From NCBI GenBank assembly GCA_015680685.1, contig MNCI01035831.1, forward strand, positions 1 to 64,000: a DNA stretch of 64,000 bases, written 5' to 3'. The stretch comes from Gnetum montanum. Taxonomy: Eukaryota; Streptophyta; Gnetopsida; Gnetales; Gnetaceae. The notes below the pieces were generated by a model. That model saw nothing but the letters and a program-made list of their open reading frames with translations. It was not told the DNA's origin and ran no database searches. Below are positions 45,018 to 57,422 of this stretch, piece by piece (position 1 is the stretch's first letter; the number at the start of each line of letters is the position of its first letter). The position numbers were made by a program, and so were the translations under genes.

Positions 45018-47870
45018 ATGATTCCCACAACCACTGTCATTCTAACCTCAAACCTTGAGGTTCCTTTCTTGGTTCAAAACACCATAGGTTTCAAGCGATT
45101 GCCTAGCCTAGTGCTGGTGCCACGCCAGTCTCTTAGGCTTTGACACCTATCACTTGAGTACTTGGCGTAAGACACAAAGTGCTATGACTTCCTTTGTGTG
45201 AAGGTCCAAGCGAATATACTCTTGGATCGATAGAAACTTGAAGAAAAATACAACTTTGAGTTTCTCCACCAAAACAGGAGGGAGATAATCCCTTCCTCTG
45301 ATGTCGTCATCCCGTTGACTGAAACGTATCAATGGATCTTAAACCAATTGATACGAGTGACTAGATCCAGAGAATGGGATAGAACGTCCCACTACAATGA
45401 GGTGTTCTAGGATGGATAGGAAGATCTAGACTCCTACTTCGAAGGTGGTGGCCAGATCTATGCTACAGCTATCCCTTCTACAACTGTCTTCCAATCAAAC
45501 CCATTTTTCTCCTCTTTCCCCTTCACAATTACCATGAACCCACCATAACCTACACCTATGATAGCCATGGGCAGCCATCCTTTACCTTATATGTACCAAC
45601 AAGGGGCCCTTTAGCTTTGTTCTTAGTTGCCCTTCCTTCTCAATCTGCCCCGGTAGCGTACGCAACATCAGTCATAGCTACACTACCATATGTTCATACT
45701 TTGCCCATGTCTCAGTCATACCCAAGCTTTGCCTTTAGTCCCTCATCTACACTTGTCCTACCACCAATGGCTAACCTAGTCTCAATTACATGTTGGGCCC
45801 CAACCCCATACTTACCTATGGCACAACCCCCTTAGGTATCGTACTATGCGTAGCCCCAAGCGCACCAGCTATCTCACGTAATACAACCCAGCACAGGGTT
45901 GTGGACCACCCCACCAAGCAGGAAACCTATCAACCCCAGAGTCCCATCCATGGCTTTCACATCAACAGCACAACCCACTGGGTGGTGGATGGCCCAAACG
46001 ACATGATTCATAGGAGTAGCACCAATAGTGCCCCACATGGGCTAGGCCATTGCCTCTACATAACAATCCCCATTGGTGCACATGGCGGTTGCTCAAGTAG
46101 CCCCCCAACCATCTACAATGTTACTGGGTCTAGATCAAGCTTTCAGCTTATCCAAACCCTCACTAAGGAAATTAAATGTCTCAAAGCTACCGATTCCGAC
46201 ACGGTGTAGGTCATGGATTTCTACCATGATGATCCCATCAGCCTAGCTGTTCCCATGCTCACATTTCCCCCTGGGATGTCACTTCCCCAATTCACAAAAT
46301 ACAACAGTGAGGGCAATCCCAATGCACATATGGTAACATTTAGATCCAAATCTTTGTTGTTACAATAGTGGCCACACACCATAATCTATGTCTTTGCCAT
46401 GTCTTTGACAGGCAAAGCTCTAGATTGGTACCACGTGCTCCCATGCACCTCCATCTCAACTCTAGAGGAACTGTTGAGTCAGTTCATGATCCATTTCAAG
46501 TATAACTTGAAACTAGAGGTCATGCTAGATCATTTGATGAGCGTCAAGAAAGACTCACTAGAATCTATCCAAAGATTCATATAGTAGTGGAGTGCTACCT
46601 TGAATGAGATCTGTGAGCCTATCGTGGAGGCCCATTTGTTGGCTATCTTCAAGGGGCTAGTAAATGACTTCATTAAGTCAAAGTTGTACTACTTAGGCCA
46701 GCACTCCCTCAGTCAAGCTTTTGCTTGGACAAAGAGCATCCAAGATGTAGCCAAAGCTAGTAAAGACTTGGCCTATGTTGCATACAAAAATACATACCTC
46801 AAAAAAGACAAGGAGAAGGGCAAGGCCGCAATAGCTATGGTGGTTGTTGTGGCAAACAAAGCTAAACCCAATAACAACACAGTAAAAAGGCAACTGCAGC
46901 AATAATGCCTAGCTCAAGCAGCATCAATCAGTCCTCAACATCAGCACCAGAGCTATCAACCCAGCCTAAACCCAACTTTGAATGCAAGGATCACTCCTGG
47001 TACACTTATTTACCTATTAAGCCTTTAGAACTCCTGAAGCAACTATTGGGGGTTGGGTATATTTAGCACAAGTAGATGTCGAAGGAAGCGATTAAGCATC
47101 ATAAGTGGTATTGCAAACTTCTTAGGGACCCCTCCTTGGCCACGCCCAATGAGCCGCAAGTTCCTAAGAATTTCAAGCTGGAACAGTTCTGTGATTACCA
47201 TCAACTATCCGATCATGACATGGACTACTTTCTAGCATTGAAATATGACATTCAATGCATAATCGATCATGGCAAACTTGTCTTGGATGAAAGTAGTCCT
47301 ATTCACCCTGGAAACCAATCCATGCATGTTTACAAGGACCCCCTCAATGCCAACAACATAGGGTATATCATCAACATGATTGGCATTGATAGTAACCCAG
47401 AACCACCATAGCAACCATTCATGGTGCGTGTGCCTCAACATAGCGTGCCAACACCAACATTGGGAAAAAAGATGCCACAACAACAATTTGTCCTTAAAGT
47501 TCCCCCTTAGACATCTGCTCCTGCACCTTTCATACTCAAAGCCACACCACCTCCTGTGCCAACACCATAGGCACCGTTTATCATTAAGATGCCAAAATAT
47601 TCAACTGCCTCTGACACACAACGCCAAGCAACAAAAACAGCCCCACAGCCCCCCCACTAAAAAAAATGGAAAGAGCATTTTGGCAGACAAGATGGCCAAG
47701 GAACGCACTGCTTTAGGTTCTTCCAAGCCTACCCCCTTGTTCTTGACACCTACGGTCCCCTCATTATCAACAATTGAAAATGTCGTATAGAAACAATCAT
47801 CATTGTCCCATCCAAGAAAGCAAAACCCTCAACCTAAATCTCCCCCTCCTCGGGAGATTTGTCTCCTAGG
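45018..47870 (+). pseudogene. gag: gag of Tat element B
   Basis: The start at 45018 (MIPTTTVILTSNLEVPF) corresponds to that of A. The N-terminal domain and proline-rich linker are badly broken (45130-46130). The capsid domain is well preserved from 46210: VMDFYHDDPIS, ALDWYHVLPCTSISTLEEL, FMIHFKYNLKLEVML and EAHLLAIFKGLVNDFIKSK. The knuckle region reads FCDYHQLSDHDMDYFLALK (47188-47245), where the last Cys has become Phe. MHVYKDPLNANNIGYII (47323) and PFMVRVP/QFVLKVP linker motifs follow. It is closer to A than to C or D throughout. Confidence 0.8.
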
Positions 47871-48820
47871 AGGAATGGAGGAGGAGAAGGGTAACAAGCA
47901 AGATGGTGGGAAAGATCTGTTCAACACCCTTACACAAGTCAAGTAGGCTCTGAAACAAAAAAACACAACCTTGAGCCTATATGACTTGGTAATGACTTCT
48001 ACTGTGCATCATGAGGCCATGGTTTGCTTGTTAACGTCTATACCAGTCAACAAAAACATGCTGGCAAAGGAGAAAGTGATTCATTTTGTTATGCTTCCCT
48101 CTACAGCCAAGGAACCATGGCCATCTAAGTTAACATTCCATGATGAGTCCATCAAGTATGACCTTGAAAAGGGTTAGGTGACAACAGCATCCATGTTCAT
48201 TACAATTCAGGTCAGTCCGTGCAACATCCGAAAAATACCTATCGATAACGAGCCTGCTGCTAATGTCATCCCCTTTTCCATAGTGGAAAAATTGGGCTTG
48301 GTTGATCAAATCAAGCCCATGACGACATCTTGTCTAAAATCATTTAATGGGGCACATGTGCAGGTAAAAGAAACTATGCGCATCAACTTTCTGGTAGGGG
48401 ACTAGTTCCCAATAAGCATAGTATTCATAGTGGTAGAAGAAATGCTTGGGTTCAACCTGATCCTGGGGAGATCATGGTTAGCCCAATTAAGGGCATTTCC
48501 TCTCCAATACACTAGGAGATTCACTTACCTTATGCAGGAGGGGAAGTGATAGTTAATGGCGATGAAGTGGCTCCCCAAGCCATAAACAATGTAGGAATGG
48601 AGCAAGAATCAAAGATTGAAATCACTAAACCCCCATTCAAATTGAAACCCATGAACAAGTTGAAACCAATTTGAACAAATCAGTAACATGGGTTGAGCTT
48701 CCATTTTAGGTAGTAGACGATGATATAAAAGAGTACCAAAAAAGGCCCCTCGGCCATACGCATCACCAAGCACACGATGGGTTAGGAAGCAACTACGAGA
48801 GTGATCTCTACTTGCATTAG
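47871..48820 (+). pseudogene. pro: Protease module of Tat element B
   Basis: The lead-in LKQKNTTLSLYDLVMTSTVH (about 47955-48010) is followed by the protease core, whose active-site stretch reads PIDNEPAANVIPFSIVE (about 48238-48288). The DDG of copies C and D has become DNE, so the catalytic loop is damaged. KPMTTSCLKSFNGAHVQVKE and MLGFNLILGRSWLAQLRA follow. The end (TWVELPF, about 48690) parallels A. Stops and one frame shift (near 48495) are present. Confidence 0.75.
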
Positions 48821-48964
48821 TGTAACTGCTTTGCTACTTCCACCATGGTTACTGCTTGCATCAATGATACATCCACTGGTCACATTGCTTTGCTCTGTAA
48901 TCATTGTTTACACTAGTGTTGTCCTCATTGTTTACATTGATCACATTACGTCCATTGTTTGCAT

Positions 48965-49165
48965 CACACCATGGCCTGCTAAGGCCTAAAATTGGAAAAA
49001 AAAATTTATTATCACCTTACGATGGCCTGGAATGACCTTAAGCTACCACTATGGCCCGCTAAGGCCTAAAACTAGCAATTTTTTGTTTCATCACCCTACG
49101 ATGGCCCAAAATGGCCTAAAACTAGCGATGACCCAAAATGGCCTAAAACTAAGACAAGAAGCTCC
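48965..49165 (+). repeat. GGCCTAAAACTAGC minisatellite of element B
   Basis: About five decayed units of the family seen in A block 1, at the same point between protease and the antisense gene. Confidence 0.75.
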
Positions 49166-49288
49166 CAAGGAGCTTAAAAAGACAAAGATAAAAAAAATAC
49201 AACACACTGGCCAAAATAAAATAAATATCTTCAGATTATATTCTTCATTCAATATCAATCAATAATGTTTACAAAAATTTTAGTAAAT

Positions 49289-50951
49289 TCAAGGATAAGA
49301 ATAAAATTTCCCGCCACTACAATATGAGTCCTCACCTGCATCACCATTCCTTGCTTCATTGGGTTTGGCATTTTTGTTTGGATCTTTTGCAACAAAGAGA
49401 ATAAAAAAATCAATTAAAGCTACAACAAAAGCTGTTATAAAATAAACTATTATACCACAAAAGGTAACTAACCCGAGATGGCCCTACATCCATTTCAGGG
49501 GGTATCTAATCCATTCCAGCCACAGGATGTTGCAAGATTTCCTCCTTGATGATGTTGGCCCAATTCCTATCTCTCAAAACAGCGCTTGATGCAACCTTCT
49601 CCTTTTCTATAGCTTTCCATCTAGGTGGTCCTCAAGAAAAGGTGGCAGTGGTGGTCTCACCTGTAGGTAGGGTCATCTCCCTTTCGGGAGATTCACTAAC
49701 TATCACCTGTTGCATGAACCTATCATAAGCCCTAGAAGCACCAATAATGTCAAGGAATAGCTCATGGGTATGCAGCTTGATCGAAGCATCCTGATATTAT
49801 TTATGGAAGGTGGCACATTCTATTTTATACATATGTTTGTGATTCTTCTATGCCTTCCCCCACTTGTAAACCTTCACACTATAATCCTTCCAGTCTTGGT
49901 TCTTCTAGGCTAGAAGGTCCATTTTCATATGCTATTTGATTATTTCGCATGTGCCTTCATTGTTGCATTGCAAGGCCATCCAATATCTTACGTAGTTGAT
50001 GATGGCTATATGCCAACTACCATCGTGAGTGTCCCGGGTCAACAAAAATTCATTCCTAGATTGGAGATTCCCCACCTCAGTAGTTAGATTCGCCTTTTCC
50101 TTCTCAAGTTTTTGCACCCATTTCCAGAGATCTTTGTTCACATGCCTGCACTCCCACAGAGAGTGTGTCGAGTACAATGCATATTTACTTGCTTCATTGT
50201 ATATGTGACGAGGTACTTCAGTCACCTCCGATGAAAATTCAGGAACGACATTGACCTCAACCACTTACTTGGGATCCCACTTGAAGCAAGAGGCTACCAA
50301 TCGCACACGAAAGGGCATTATTCACAATGACATAGTGAAATTTTAACAATGTTGAAAGCCTAGCATAACAACTTTAACTTACCAATGTCTAGATCGATCT
50401 ACCTTAGATGATAGATCATGTCATCAACCATCCCCTCCATAAAAGTGAACTTGTCAAGGGTCTCAGTCCATGGTCAGAGATGGATCAAGAAGGGCCAAGA
50501 ATATCAACAGTGATGTCTACTGCACAATAAAACATGTTAGCCATAGTAGACAGGACTACAACAAAGCTAATGAACAACAAAAATGACAATGTAAAGCTCC
50601 TACCCAGTAAACCCTCAAGGGTGATAGCAAGGGGGTCATCCATCAGCACACTATCAAATAAGCAGTCAAACTCACCAGCATCGAAATGGAGCCCCTCTCT
50701 TTCCAGCTGACCCAACATGGTAGCATCATCCTCAACACTCATATTCCCCTTTAATACTAAACCACACTCGACAAAAGGGTCATCAACAAGGGCCTCTTCC
50801 TGACTAGTAGGGGCCTTTTCTTTATCTGCCAAGGCCTCTTCTTCTATGGCTGGGGCCTCTTCTTCATCTTCCAGGGCCTCTTCTTCTACGGTCTGGGCCT
50901 CTTCATCTTCACCCATCACCCCTATTCCAGGGTCTAGAACCTCTTCCTCCC
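49289..50951 (-). pseudogene. Antisense gene of Tat element B, 3' exons only
   Basis: Minus-strand exons equivalent to 5-8 of copies A and C. Exon 5 (from the insertion point at 50951) encodes an acidic repeat with EEEALEDEEEAPAIEEEA and then FDAGEFDCLFDSVLMDDPL. Exon 6 (about 50490-50390) encodes DKFTFMEGMVDDMIYHL with a GTAAG donor. Exon 7 (about 50290-49475) carries YNEASKYALYSTHSLWECR and LWKWVQKLEKEKANLTTEV, then SPEREMTLPTGETTTATFS-like residues. Exon 8 is about 49383-49289. Introns are GT..AG. The gene is cut at 50951 by element C; its 5' exons should lie beyond C, outside the window. Confidence 0.7.
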
Positions 50952-52500
50952 TGAAACACAACCAAATTTTGAGCTTAGTACTTCTCCAACAAGAATCGAG
51001 CTAACTCATGATGCTCCCCAGCATGATTAAAACTTGAGAGCCTCACAGACAGCTTCAAGCGGAGTCGAACTCAACAAGAAGCAGTTCCCTGGGACCCATA
51101 GACGACCACGGCGACATCTGGTATCAAACATGGAAACTTCGAAGATCAAGATACTTAGTCCTCATTGAGTATGCATTCACAGCATATACGCCCAGCATAC
51201 ATTCACAGCGTATACGCCCAGCTCACATGCCCAGCGTACACGCCTCACATGTACACTCAACATGTATGATTGACGTATACGCCTGCCATGCAACCCCCGA
51301 AGATGACACGGAAATAGCACTTCAAAGCAAGATTTTGTACAAAGCATCAACTCACACGAACAGAGAAATCATCAGGTGTTGACATCATGCATTCTAGAGT
51401 TCATGCGCTGAGCATGTACATCCTACATGCCCAGCATATACACCTGGCGTATATGCCTAGCGTATACATCCTATACGCCCAATGTATACATCCTATACGC
51501 CCAGCATGTACAAAGTGTATGACCAACGTGTAGCACAATGTATACTAATAAAAGCTCTCCAGAACCATGCCAGATCAAGGTCAATCAAGCTTAACATCCA
51601 AAGGCAGCATTCTCATGGCATCCGAATTCAAATCTGAAGGATGAGCGACTTCTTTTGTTCTGATCAAGTCTGTACACTGAGATCATACGTCCAGCGTGTA
51701 TACACTGGCGTACAGCAATATACACTGGCGTACAGTAGTATACGTTGGTATGCAGCACACTGTACACTTGTAAAATTTCAATCTTTCACACTCAGTCAAG
51801 GAGCCACATGTCACCCGACTTGAGAGCCCAACACTCCACAGCCAATCATCCCCTCTTAGACCCGAGTCTAATGTTTAAACTTGTATAAAACCCCCAATTT
51901 TTTATTAGATTAGGGTTGGCAATTTTGAACAAACTAGAGACGCTAAGAAATCAGAGAGCAAAGCAGAAACCCTGTATGCTGGACCTTAACCCTGCATGTT
52001 AAGCATGCAGCCTTCACGGTGTCCCTGCAGTTAAACTAGTACACAATCATCCCTGCGCATCCACCAGGGCTCTTCGTCCGCCTTGTGTCAGATTCACAAT
52101 TGTGTTACACTAGTGCATTGTGATTTCCAATCTCACAATAACATTATCACATCTGTTTTGCTAAGATCTATTGTAGTTTTTTTTGGTAATTATTGTATGC
52201 TTATTACTTATTTTCCTATACGTTTACGCTCCTGTACATTTACGCTCCTATACGTCTACACTCCTATACGTTTACGCTCCATTTTGCATTAGTTACACCA
52301 TTTACATATAACCCAGCGTACAATATATTGGTGTACATTCGAGGAAATCCTTACCTGATGCGCATGCGGACCACTCAAGGTACTCTGTCGTCATTAATTC
52401 TAGCTTGCCCTCAAGCGAAGGTAGGGTCTTCAATGCATGACCAGGGATCTCTAGGTTTTTGTTTCATTCCAGTCGGAGACCGATGATTTCGAACAGTACA
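50952..52500 (+). repeat. 5' LTR of Tat element C
   Basis: 1549 bp, from TGAAACACAACC to GAACAGTACA. Its ends match those of A and B, but the interior has diverged. It contains a TATA box (TTGTATAAAACCCC, 51884-51890) and dense repeats built on CAGCGTATACGCC (51180-51300, 51405-51545, 51685-51765). Confidence 0.82.
51884..51890 (+). promoter_or_regulatory. TATA box, 5' LTR of element C
   Basis: TATAAAA in the context ACTTGTATAAAACCCCC, downstream of the palindrome-rich U3. Confidence 0.65.
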
Positions 52501-52505
52501 GAAAA

Positions 52506-52522
52506 TGGCACTAAAAGGAGGG
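52506..52522 (+). other. Primer-binding site of element C
   Basis: TGGCACTAAAAGGAGGG lies five bases after the LTR end, homologous to the sites of A and B. Confidence 0.8.
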
Positions 52523-52639
52523 CACGAAACTACTTAAAACTTATTGTGCTCTCATACCCCGATCCTCCCAGACTCACACCACATCGACACTAAACCCAGT
52601 TCTGAAATTCCCGATTGGCATCCCGTTCTACAGAATTCC

Positions 52640-52935
52640 CAGCTTCTACGCTGCTTAGTATATGTTGTATACTATACGCTATAGACTCTGTCTACGCTGC
52701 TCAGTATACGTTGTACGCTGTATGCTGTAGACTCTGTCTACGTTGCTCAGTATATGTTGTACGCTGTACGTTGTAGACTCTATCTATGCTACTTAGTATA
52801 CGCTGTACACTATATTGCTTACACGTTTTAACGTATACCTATATGCTGTCACTATCCACTAGTCATTGAAGCCTATACGCTGAGTTCCAATCCATACGCT
52901 GTACGCAGTGAACGTAGGTTTACGTCGTACTAAGT
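52640..52935 (+). repeat. Tandem repeat in the leader of element C
   Basis: About four units of roughly 50 bp share the core CTCAGTATACGTTGTACGCTG and GTAGACTCTGTCTACG (52645-52830), followed by further TACGCTG/CAGCGTA-like pieces. The repeat lies in the untranslated leader between the primer-binding site and the gag ATG. Confidence 0.75.
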
Positions 52936-52959
52936 ATACCAATTTTATATACTGTCACC

Positions 52960-55900
52960 ATGTCGTATTCACAACTATTCATCATGAACACTACGAACCC
53001 CAACGCTACAACCAAGCCAGTCATAGGCATCGTGGGCATCATGGCCCTTTCAACAACCCGTAGTACAACCCATAGTGGGGCCTCGCCGGTCTCTCAGATT
53101 ACAAGGGAGGAACCCATCGTTTAACATTATAACTTAGAAGCAATACAATTTCATATGCGTAAAAATACAAGCCATCTTAGCCATAGACCAAACTGAGATG
53201 GAGGTTAAGAGATAATATGAACTCTTCTATAGGGGAGGACATGAGTTCATCTCTTCCTCGTATGATATCATCCCTCTCCCAGAGCACTACTCTGAGCTGA
53301 TCTCACAACTCCTCCTACAAAGGAGTCAGTCTCTAGACCAGTCTCTAGAAAATCCTTAATTGGAAGAGGAAGATGACTTCGTAGCTCAATCCGAGCACGA
53401 AGACTCATATCATACTCTTAGTCCACAGACCTATGAAAACCCGTTGATTCATCCAGCCACAGGAGAAGTTACGTCCCTCCAACCATTTAAAATCACCCAA
53501 CCACAAATACCTCAACAAGAATCATCCACGCTTATCCATATTCCTCCCGTAACCGACATGCAACTCAACAAGCTTCCCCTTGCTATTCCCCCCATTGCAA
53601 CAATACCTCCATTCTCGCAAATACAACCTCCTCAAAATGATGTAGGAGCAACCTTCCCGCCCCGAGTGATCCGGATGCCGCATGTAATACCGGCTTCTAC
53701 ATCCGCTCACTACATGCCACAAATCCTAACCCAAGGAGCATCCTTTACAACTGTAACCCAACAAGTTCAGGGGATTCCTACACAAAGCATGACCGGGCAA
53801 TGGACAGCGATTGGTGCTCAACCGCATCAACCCCCCCCCCCCCCCCCCTATAACATACCACCTCACACAATCTTACCAGCTAACATCCCTCAAGTACAAC
53901 CACAATGACAACAGCAACCCCTTACCTACAACGTGCCGCCTTTAGTACCACCTACTACAAATATTCCGCAAGTGCAGCCTCCAACCACACAACTTTCTGC
54001 CTTCCAGCCCACTATCCAACAATCTAACATGTATACCCTAGAACATCCCCAAACTGCTATCTCACCTAGTGCCCAAGACTGGGCTGATGCTAAAAAGCTA
54101 ATGCAGGAGCTAACTGATGAGGTCAAACACCTCAAAACGGCCCCTGATGGAGAGCTGAAGGTAGTGGACTTCTATCACGATGAGCCTATTAGCTCTTCAG
54201 TTCCACCTCTAACACTACCCAAGGGTGTATCCTTACCCACATTGACTAAATATAACAAGGAGACAAACCCCAACGCTCACCTCATAACGTTTAGACTAGA
54301 ATGCGCGCTACTTCAGGCATGGCCATATGCCATTCTGCGAGTGTTCCCCATGTCCCTTGCAAGGAGAGCACTTTATTGGTATTGGGCCTTGCCACGAAAC
54401 TCAATATCTTCTCTGGAAGATTTGTTACACCAATTCATCACCAGGTTCAAGTATAACTTGAAGCCTGAAGCAACACTTGACAGCCTCATACAGGTCAAGC
54501 AAGCACCCCTTGAACTTGTCCAAAAATTCATCCAACGGTGGAGTGCTGCTCTCAATGACCTCCACGAGCCGATCCCGGAGACGTATCTCCTCACCATTCT
54601 AAAAGGGGCTGTCAACAATTTTGTCAAATCCAAACTATATTATCTCAATGCACGCACTCTGAGTCAAGAATTTGTATAGATTAAGAACATAGAGGAGGTA
54701 GCCCAAAATAGCCACGATCCTACATATTCAGCCTTTAAGAATCAACATAGTAAGAAAGATAAAGAAAAGGCTAAAAAAACTATAGCGGCAGTAGCAGAAA
54801 CACAACAAATGAATGTGGGACAACAAAGCAAACCACATGTTGCCCTTGCTAATTATGCTAAACCTGCTCCTGTTATGGCACCTGAATCATCAGCATCACA
54901 AAACCCAACACCAGGTCATACAAGAAACTTCGAGAGGAAGGACCCCTCCCAATACACGTCATTGCCCATGAAGCCATCGCAACTATTTGACCAACTCTTG
55001 AAAGCCAGATTGATGAAACATAAATAGTTGTCCCTCGCAGTGATCCAAAGGCATGATCGGTTCTGTCAACTGGTTCAAAACCTAAGCCTGGCAATGCCAG
55101 ATGAGCCCCTAGTACCAAAAGGCTTTAGAATGGACCATTTTTGCGATTATCATCAACGTAATGGGCATGGAACTGATTATTGTTTCACCCTAAAACAAGA
55201 TATCCAACAAATGATCGACGGAGGTCAAATCACTTTTGATGAAGCCAACCAGGTCCAACCACAAAACCAGGCCATGGGCATATATAAGGATCCTCTAAAT
55301 GCTAAAGAAGCACCATATGTAATTAACACCATCTATTTCAATAACGAACCAGAAATACCTAGCATTAACACCATACACTCTGATCATGAGCGGCAAGTAC
55401 CTAAGAAACCATTTGTAGTGCATATTCCTCCCGCTATACAAACATCTGTGCCTCAACCATCATGCTCCCCACAGAAACCTTATGTCATCCAAATACCCCC
55501 CGTTGTAGCAACTTCTATCACACCAACACGTGAAAATGTACATGGTGTGCATACCTCCTACCACTACTACTACAAACACACAAACACCTCCTACTCGGCC
55601 CACTCCCTACGTAGTCCGAATATCACCTGCGGTCGTAACAGTGGAGGTACAACCTCCAGCCAGGCCAACTCCATATGTCGTTAGGACACCCGAATGTCTT
55701 GGTGACCACTAGTCCTCCACTTTGCATACACAGAATAAACCAACCCCTTATGTCATCAAGATGCCTAGCCACCCTGACACTCAACTGCATGCGACCATCC
55801 AACTGCAACCCCGCCCTACTCCATACGTAGTACAGGTTCCAAAGCAACCTGAGGTTCTGAAACCAACTATACCCCCATACCACACATGAGAATGCTTAGC

Positions 55901-56000
55901 AGACAAGCTTACACATGAACACTTCGAGAAGGAGTGTCAATGACTAGCCGTAGGACCTCCCAAGCCCACCTCGCTAAATGCAATACCCATGACATCACAT
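52960..56000 (+). pseudogene. gag: gag of Tat element C
   Basis: The start at 52960 (MSYSQLFIMNTTNPNATTK) follows the repeat-rich leader. Open blocks 53360-53908 and 53933-54679 cover an acidic/Pro-rich linker (with an 18-base C run giving a Pro tract, 53831-53848) and the full capsid domain: KVVDFYHDEPISSS, ALYWYWALPRNSISSLEDL, FITRFKYNLKPEATL and LTILKGAVNNFVKSKLYYL. The zinc knuckle FCDYHQRNGHGTDYCFTLK (55140-55197) is intact. MGIYKDPLNAKEAPYVI follows, then a linker of repeated PYVVxxP motifs (55410-55860). Only a few stops occur (53906, 54677, 55025, 55682 and others), several of them TAG where Gln is expected. Confidence 0.88.
55410..55865 (+). repeat. Repeated PYVVxxP motif in the gag-protease linker of C
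   Basis: At least six copies of a short motif occur about 15-30 residues apart: KPFVVHIPP, KPYVIQIPP, TPYVVRISP, TPYVVRTPE, KPYVIKMPS and TPYVVQVPK (in two frames after 55560). A and B have two or three related copies each (PFVLKVP, PFIIKMP). Confidence 0.75.
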
Positions 56001-57207
56001 AACAATAAACCAAACACAGGCTATGAGGATGAATCATTCAAAAAACATGATATGCCCAAATCAATGATCCCAGGTAAAAATGATAAACCAACTATGCATG
56101 AAATAAAACTGTTGGGCCTGATGGACCAAATCACTGCCGACAAACATATGCCCAAAAGTAGAGATCTAGCAACAGCTCTAACACAAGTCACGCAGGAACT
56201 TAAACAAAAAAACACTTCATTAAGCTTATACGACTTGGTGTTAACATCTCAAACCCATCGTGAAGCCCTAGTACGCATGTTAACTTCCATCCCAGTAAGC
56301 GAAGACTTACCTCCAAATGAACCTTCAATTCATGCCGTAATGTACTCGCCTCAAGGGTCAACTCCTAAGCCATTAAGTTTCCACAATGACAACATCAAAG
56401 TTGATGATAAAATGAGAGAGGTAACAACTACACCTATGTTTATAACAATATGAATGAATCAATTTAAGGTACATAGAGTGCATGTAGATGATGGAGCTAC
56501 TACAAATGTAGTGCCATATCCCATCGTCGAACAATTGGGGCTCACGGAGCTAATTAGACCAACCACCACCACGTGTTTGAAGTTGTTCAGTGGATCACAC
56601 GTAATAGTCAAAGGCATCGTGACTTTAGACTTTATAGCAGGGGATGAATTCCCCACATCTGTTGACTTTGTGGTCATTGATGAAATGCTAGGGTTCAATT
56701 TAATATTGGGAAGGCCCTGGTTATCCCAACTGAAAGCAGTCTCTTCCCCCATACACCAAGAGATTCACCTGCCTTATGAAGGTGGCAAAATCATTATACA
56801 CGGGGAGGCTACTACACCTACCATCTCATCGTATCTAGACATAGATCAAGGCTCAGAGGTTAAGCTCGAAGAGCCTAAATAAGATGATACAAATGAACAA
56901 CAAAGATGTACGCAACCGGTAGGCGATAATCTCTTAGACACAAACAAAAATTTACCCCACATAAAAATACTCAGGCCTGAAATCGTAGATATACAACCTC
57001 ACTTAGAAACTACAACTGACACAAAAACCACAATACATGCAGAAGCACTGGAAAGCACCAATGTAGGAACCATCTCATCAGACGTCCCTTGGGCTGAATT
57101 GCCATTCAATGTGATCAGCAAAGGAGACGTTGAATACAGAATCATACCCGTTAATGCTGCTCCTAATGTTAAAATGAGAAAAATCAAAAAATTACTAAAC
57201 CAATAAA
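56001..57207 (+). pseudogene. pro: Protease module of Tat element C
   Basis: A Lys-rich lead-in (55989-56453) contains LTQVTQELKQKNTSLSLYDL and REALVRMLTSIPVSEDLP. A single TGA at 56452-56454 separates it from the protease core, VHRVHVDDGATTNVVPYPI (56469-56525). The active-site DDG is intact there and is followed by TCLKLFSGSHVIVKGIVTL, MLGFNLILGRPWLSQLKA (56686-56740) and HQEIHLPYEGGKIIIHGE. After another stop (56880) the tail DVPWAELPFNVISKGDVEY to RKIKKLLNQ ends at a stop (57205-57207) that matches the end in D. This is the best-preserved protease of the four copies. Confidence 0.82.
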
Positions 57208-57254
57208 TAACATTCAAGCCTAAAATGACATTAAAATATCATGTCCACAATGAC

Positions 57255-57422
57255 ATAAAACTAGCCATAATCAGAAATGGTCGGTCTACCAAGAAATCCA
57301 CTCGTATCACTTGAAACTTCCCTGGTTTACACATGGCCCGAAATGGCCTTAAACTAGTACGTGTGGCCCAAAATGACCTTAAACTAGTGCATGTGGCCTG
57401 AAATGGCCTTAAACTAGACCAT
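57255..57422 (+). repeat. GGCCTTAAACTAG minisatellite, block 1 of element C
   Basis: Three clear 31-bp units (core ATGGCCTTAAACTAG) plus decayed neighbours lie between protease and the antisense gene, as in A, B and D. 57423-57793 is AT-rich with no feature seen. Confidence 0.8.
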
